7,061 nt of DNA from Rhodobacteraceae bacterium UBA3087 (GTDB lineage: Bacteria; Pseudomonadota; Alphaproteobacteria; Rhodobacterales; Rhodobacteraceae): contig DFBF01000174.1 of assembly GCA_002367285.1 (NCBI GenBank), forward strand, positions 46,671 to 53,731, written 5' to 3'. This document shows positions 4,925-7,061 of the stretch, piece by piece. Within the stretch, counting starts at the first letter, position 1. Every line of letters starts with the position of its first letter. The position numbers and the translations under genes are program-made. The notes below the pieces were generated by a model. That model saw nothing but the letters and a program-made list of their open reading frames with translations. It made no database searches and was not told where the DNA came from.

Positions 4925-6364
4925 ATGATCGAGAAACGCGACTTTTATATCAATGGTCAGTGGGTTGCCCCATCGGCCCCCAATGACATGACCGTCATCA
5001 ACCCATCGACCGAAGACCCATGCGCGGTGATCTCGCTGGGCGGACAGGCCGACACGGACGCGGCCGTGGCCGCCGCCAAGGCCGCCTTTCCGGCCTGGTC
5101 CACCACGCCCAAGGCCGACCGTTTGGCCCTGATCGAAAAGCTGGCCGAGGTTTACACCAAACGCGCCGATGACCTGGCCGAAGCGATGAGCCTGGAAATG
5201 GGCGCGCCCATCGACATGGCCCGCCAAAGCCAGGTGGGTGCAGGCAGCTGGCACATTGCCAACTTCATCAAGGCCTTCAAGGATTTTGAATTCGACCAGA
5301 TGCTGGGGGACCACGCCCCGAACGACCGTCTGCTGTATGAACCCATCGGCGTCTGCGCCATGATCACACCGTGGAACTGGCCGATGAACCAGGTCACGCT
5401 GAAATGCGTCGCGGCGATGGCAGCGGGCTGCACCATGGTGCTGAAACCGTCCGAAATTGCGCCGCTGTCGTCGATTGTCTGGTCCGAAATCGTGGACGAG
5501 GCCGGCTTCCCGCCCGGTGTTTACAACATGGTGAACGGCGACGGCATTGGTGTCGGCACACAGCTGTCGACCCACCCGGACGTGGACATGGTCAGCTTCA
5601 CGGGTTCGACTCGCGCGGGCATCGCCATTTCCAAAGCCGCCGCGGACACGCTGAAACGCGTGGCGTTGGAGCTGGGTGGCAAGGGCGCGAACATCATCTT
5701 TGATGACGCTGACGACAAGGCTGTGAAACGCGGCGTGCTGCACATGATGAACAACACCGGCCAGTCCTGCAACGCGCCGTCCCGCATGTTGGTGCAACGC
5801 GGTGTCTATGACCAGGCCGTCGAAATTGCCCGCGAAACGGCAGAGAAAATTTCTGTCGGGTCCGCACAGGACAACGGTCGCCACATCGGCCCCGTTGTCA
5901 GTGAATTGCAGTGGGGCAAGATCCAGGATCTGATCCAGCAAGGCATCGACGAAGGTGCCCGTCTGGTTGCAGGCGGTACAGGTCGTCCCGATGGGTTGAA
6001 CAAGGGCTATTTCGTCAAACCGACGGTGTTTGCCGATGTGAACAACCAGATGACCATCGCACGCGAAGAAATCTTTGGTCCGGTTCTGTCGATGATCCCG
6101 TTCGACACCGAAGAAGAAGCAGTCGAGATCGCCAATGACACGGTCTATGGCCTGACCAATTACATCCAGACCCAGGACGGTGCCAAAGCCAACCGCGTGG
6201 GCCGTCAGATGCGGTCCGGTATGGTCGAAATGAACGGCCAGGGCCGGGGCGCCGGGGCGCCGTTCGGCGGCTATAAACAGTCCGGCAACGGGCGCGAAGG
6301 CGGCGTGATGGGGATCGAAGATTTCCTGGAAGTCAAAGCCATCTCGGGCTGGTCGAACGACTGA
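4925..6364 (+). CDS. NAD(P)-dependent aldehyde dehydrogenase (CddD-like)
   Basis: This enzyme oxidises an aldehyde to the carboxylic acid with NAD(P)+ in the cytoplasm. The 479-residue length is normal for the family and all catalytic parts are present: N151 in TPWNWP, KPSE with K174, the cofactor loop FTGSTRAG (225-232), the general base E249 in LELGGKG, the nucleophile C282 in GQSCNAPSR, and EEIFGPV (381-387). The GQSCNAPSR form of the active site points to the group around Rhodococcus CddD (6-oxolauric acid dehydrogenase) rather than betaine-aldehyde or succinate-semialdehyde enzymes. The start has a GGAG ribosome binding site six bases upstream. It appears to be a single-gene unit between a divergent promoter region and its own terminator. 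The true substrate is unknown, and I see no firm functional link to the aromatic operon. The class call is secure. Confidence 0.95.
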   Translation: MIEKRDFYINGQWVAPSAPNDMTVINPSTEDPCAVISLGGQADTDAAVAAAKAAFPAWSTTPKADRLALIEKLAEVYTKRADDLAEAMSLEMGAPIDMARQSQVGAGSWHIANFIKAFKDFEFDQMLGDHAPNDRLLYEPIGVCAMITPWNWPMNQVTLKCVAAMAAGCTMVLKPSEIAPLSSIVWSEIVDEAGFPPGVYNMVNGDGIGVGTQLSTHPDVDMVSFTGSTRAGIAISKAAADTLKRVALELGGKGANIIFDDADDKAVKRGVLHMMNNTGQSCNAPSRMLVQRGVYDQAVEIARETAEKISVGSAQDNGRHIGPVVSELQWGKIQDLIQQGIDEGARLVAGGTGRPDGLNKGYFVKPTVFADVNNQMTIAREEIFGPVLSMIPFDTEEEAVEIANDTVYGLTNYIQTQDGAKANRVGRQMRSGMVEMNGQGRGAGAPFGGYKQSGNGREGGVMGIEDFLEVKAISGWSND

Positions 6365-6390
6365 CCGCTTTGATATTTGAAAGACCGAAG

Positions 6391-6422
6391 CGGCCCGCCT
6401 CATGCGCGGGCCGTTTGTTTTG
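6391..6422 (+). terminator. Intrinsic terminator of the aldehyde dehydrogenase gene
   Basis: CGGCCCGC (6391-6398) pairs perfectly with GCGGGCCG (6406-6413) around a seven-base loop, followed by a T-rich run (TTTGTTTT, 6414-6421). It starts 26 bases after the stop codon. On the opposite strand the trailing bases are not T-rich, so it is weaker there, although the beta-ketoacyl synthase gene on the - strand ends nearby. Confidence 0.88.
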
Positions 6423-6446
6423 AAACCCTCAGTATCAAGCGCGGGA

Positions 6447-7061
6447 TCAGGCGCGTTTGACCAAGACTGAGCCCACCGAATATCCCGCGCCAAAGGAACA
6501 GATCACGCCCAGATCACCGGGCGACAGGTCCTTGGAATACTTGTCGAATGCGATGATCGACCCGGCTGAGGACGTGTTTGCATATTCCTGCAAAATATTG
6601 GGCTGCTCGCCCGGCTCGGGCACCCGCCCCAGCACCTTTTTGCCGATAAAATCGTTCATCGCCTTGTTGGCCTGGTGCAGCCAAAGGCGCTTCAGTTCAT
6701 TCGCCGCGACCCCCTCTTCTTCAATATGGCCCAGGATGTGTTTTGACACGATCGGCAGGACCTCTTTGAAGACCTTGCGCCCGTTTTGCATGAACTGCAT
6801 GTCGCGGCGATCCGGCAGCGCACCCGCGTCTTCGCGCGAGCGGCGCAGGAAGCCCATGTTGTTTCGAATATTGTTGGAAAATTGGGTCAGGCACCGGGTC
6901 GAAATGATCTCGAAATGGTCGCCACGGGCATCTTCTTTGCGTTCAATCAGCGTCGCCGTGGCGACGTCGCCAAAGATGAAATGACAGTCCCGGTCGCGCC
7001 ATTCCAGGTGGCCCGAACAAATTTCGGGGTTCACCACCAGCGCGCGCGCGACAGATCCCGA
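6447..7061 (-). CDS. Beta-ketoacyl-ACP synthase III (FabH-like), C-terminal part (5' end outside the window)
   Basis: Enzymes of this thiolase-fold family condense an acyl-CoA with malonyl-ACP, either to start fatty acid synthesis or to make special products. The frame is open from the right edge to the TGA read at 6449-6447 and gives 204 residues of a protein usually 320-380 long. Two of the three catalytic residues are visible: His129 in LWLHQANKAM and Asn162 in YANTSSAGSI. The C-terminal SFGAGYSVGSVLVKR strand pair is also typical. The catalytic Cys lies outside the window. A GTG at 7037 could be mistaken for a start, but the coding frame and the fold (SGSVARALVVNPEI) continue upstream. 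The stretch with TQFSNNIRNNMGFLRRS suggests one of the longer FabH paralogues rather than the housekeeping enzyme; that subdivision is uncertain. It is convergent with the aldehyde dehydrogenase gene. Confidence 0.92.
   Translation of the reverse strand, partial: SGSVARALVVNPEICSGHLEWRDRDCHFIFGDVATATLIERKEDARGDHFEIISTRCLTQFSNNIRNNMGFLRRSREDAGALPDRRDMQFMQNGRKVFKEVLPIVSKHILGHIEEEGVAANELKRLWLHQANKAMNDFIGKKVLGRVPEPGEQPNILQEYANTSSAGSIIAFDKYSKDLSPGDLGVICSFGAGYSVGSVLVKRA

Noticed and set aside
4778..6493. Open reading frame of 571 codons on the - strand opposite the aldehyde dehydrogenase gene
   Set aside because: Its translation is rich in His, Arg, Gly and Val with no domain, as expected for the antisense frame of a GC-rich gene, while the + strand has every catalytic motif of the aldehyde dehydrogenase family.
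7041..7050. Alternating CG repeat near the right edge
   Set aside because: It encodes Ala-Arg-Ala in frame within the beta-ketoacyl synthase gene and is a trivial product of high GC content.

Overview
The window is about 60% GC and looks like a chromosomal segment from an alphaproteobacterium, most likely a marine Rhodobacterales (Roseobacter-type) species. This rests on codon style, the DUF2585 (UPF0314) membrane protein, the metallo-hydrolase/flavoprotein/DUF2783 gene trio and general gene content. It is an inference; no rRNA or other phylogenetic marker is present.

Left part (1-4074) belongs to aromatic, homogentisate-type catabolism. It opens with the C-terminal half of fumarylacetoacetase (1-552, +), the last enzyme of the homogentisate pathway. 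Next comes a convergently oriented gene for a DUF2585 integral membrane protein (570-1133, -). A short divergent gap then leads into a compact + strand operon: a metallo-beta-lactamase (MBL) fold protein (1182-2132), a group A FAD aromatic hydroxylase (2217-3827) and a 64-residue DUF2783 protein (3833-4027). The operon ends at a strong, probably bidirectional, intrinsic terminator (4048-4074).

The large flavoprotein followed at once by a tiny acidic protein, close to a homogentisate-pathway gene, matches the two-component 3-hydroxyphenylacetate 6-hydroxylase MhaA/MhaB of Pseudomonas putida, in which a protein of about 6 kDa is an essential coupling subunit. The most interesting reading of the window is therefore a three-gene homogentisate-forming module in which DUF2783 is the coupling protein. 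Its first gene is an MBL-fold protein that has lost half of the usual dinuclear metal site.

Right part (4096-7061) is more ordinary. It holds a 1-Cys (Prx6-type) peroxiredoxin on the - strand (4096-4749), a divergent regulatory gap with a perfect 14-bp palindrome (4842-4855), and a CddD-like aldehyde dehydrogenase on the + strand (4925-6364) followed by its own hairpin terminator. The window ends with the C-terminal part of a FabH-like beta-ketoacyl synthase III on the - strand (6447-7061), which runs off the right edge. No tRNA, rRNA, CRISPR array, insertion sequence or sign of recent transfer was seen.
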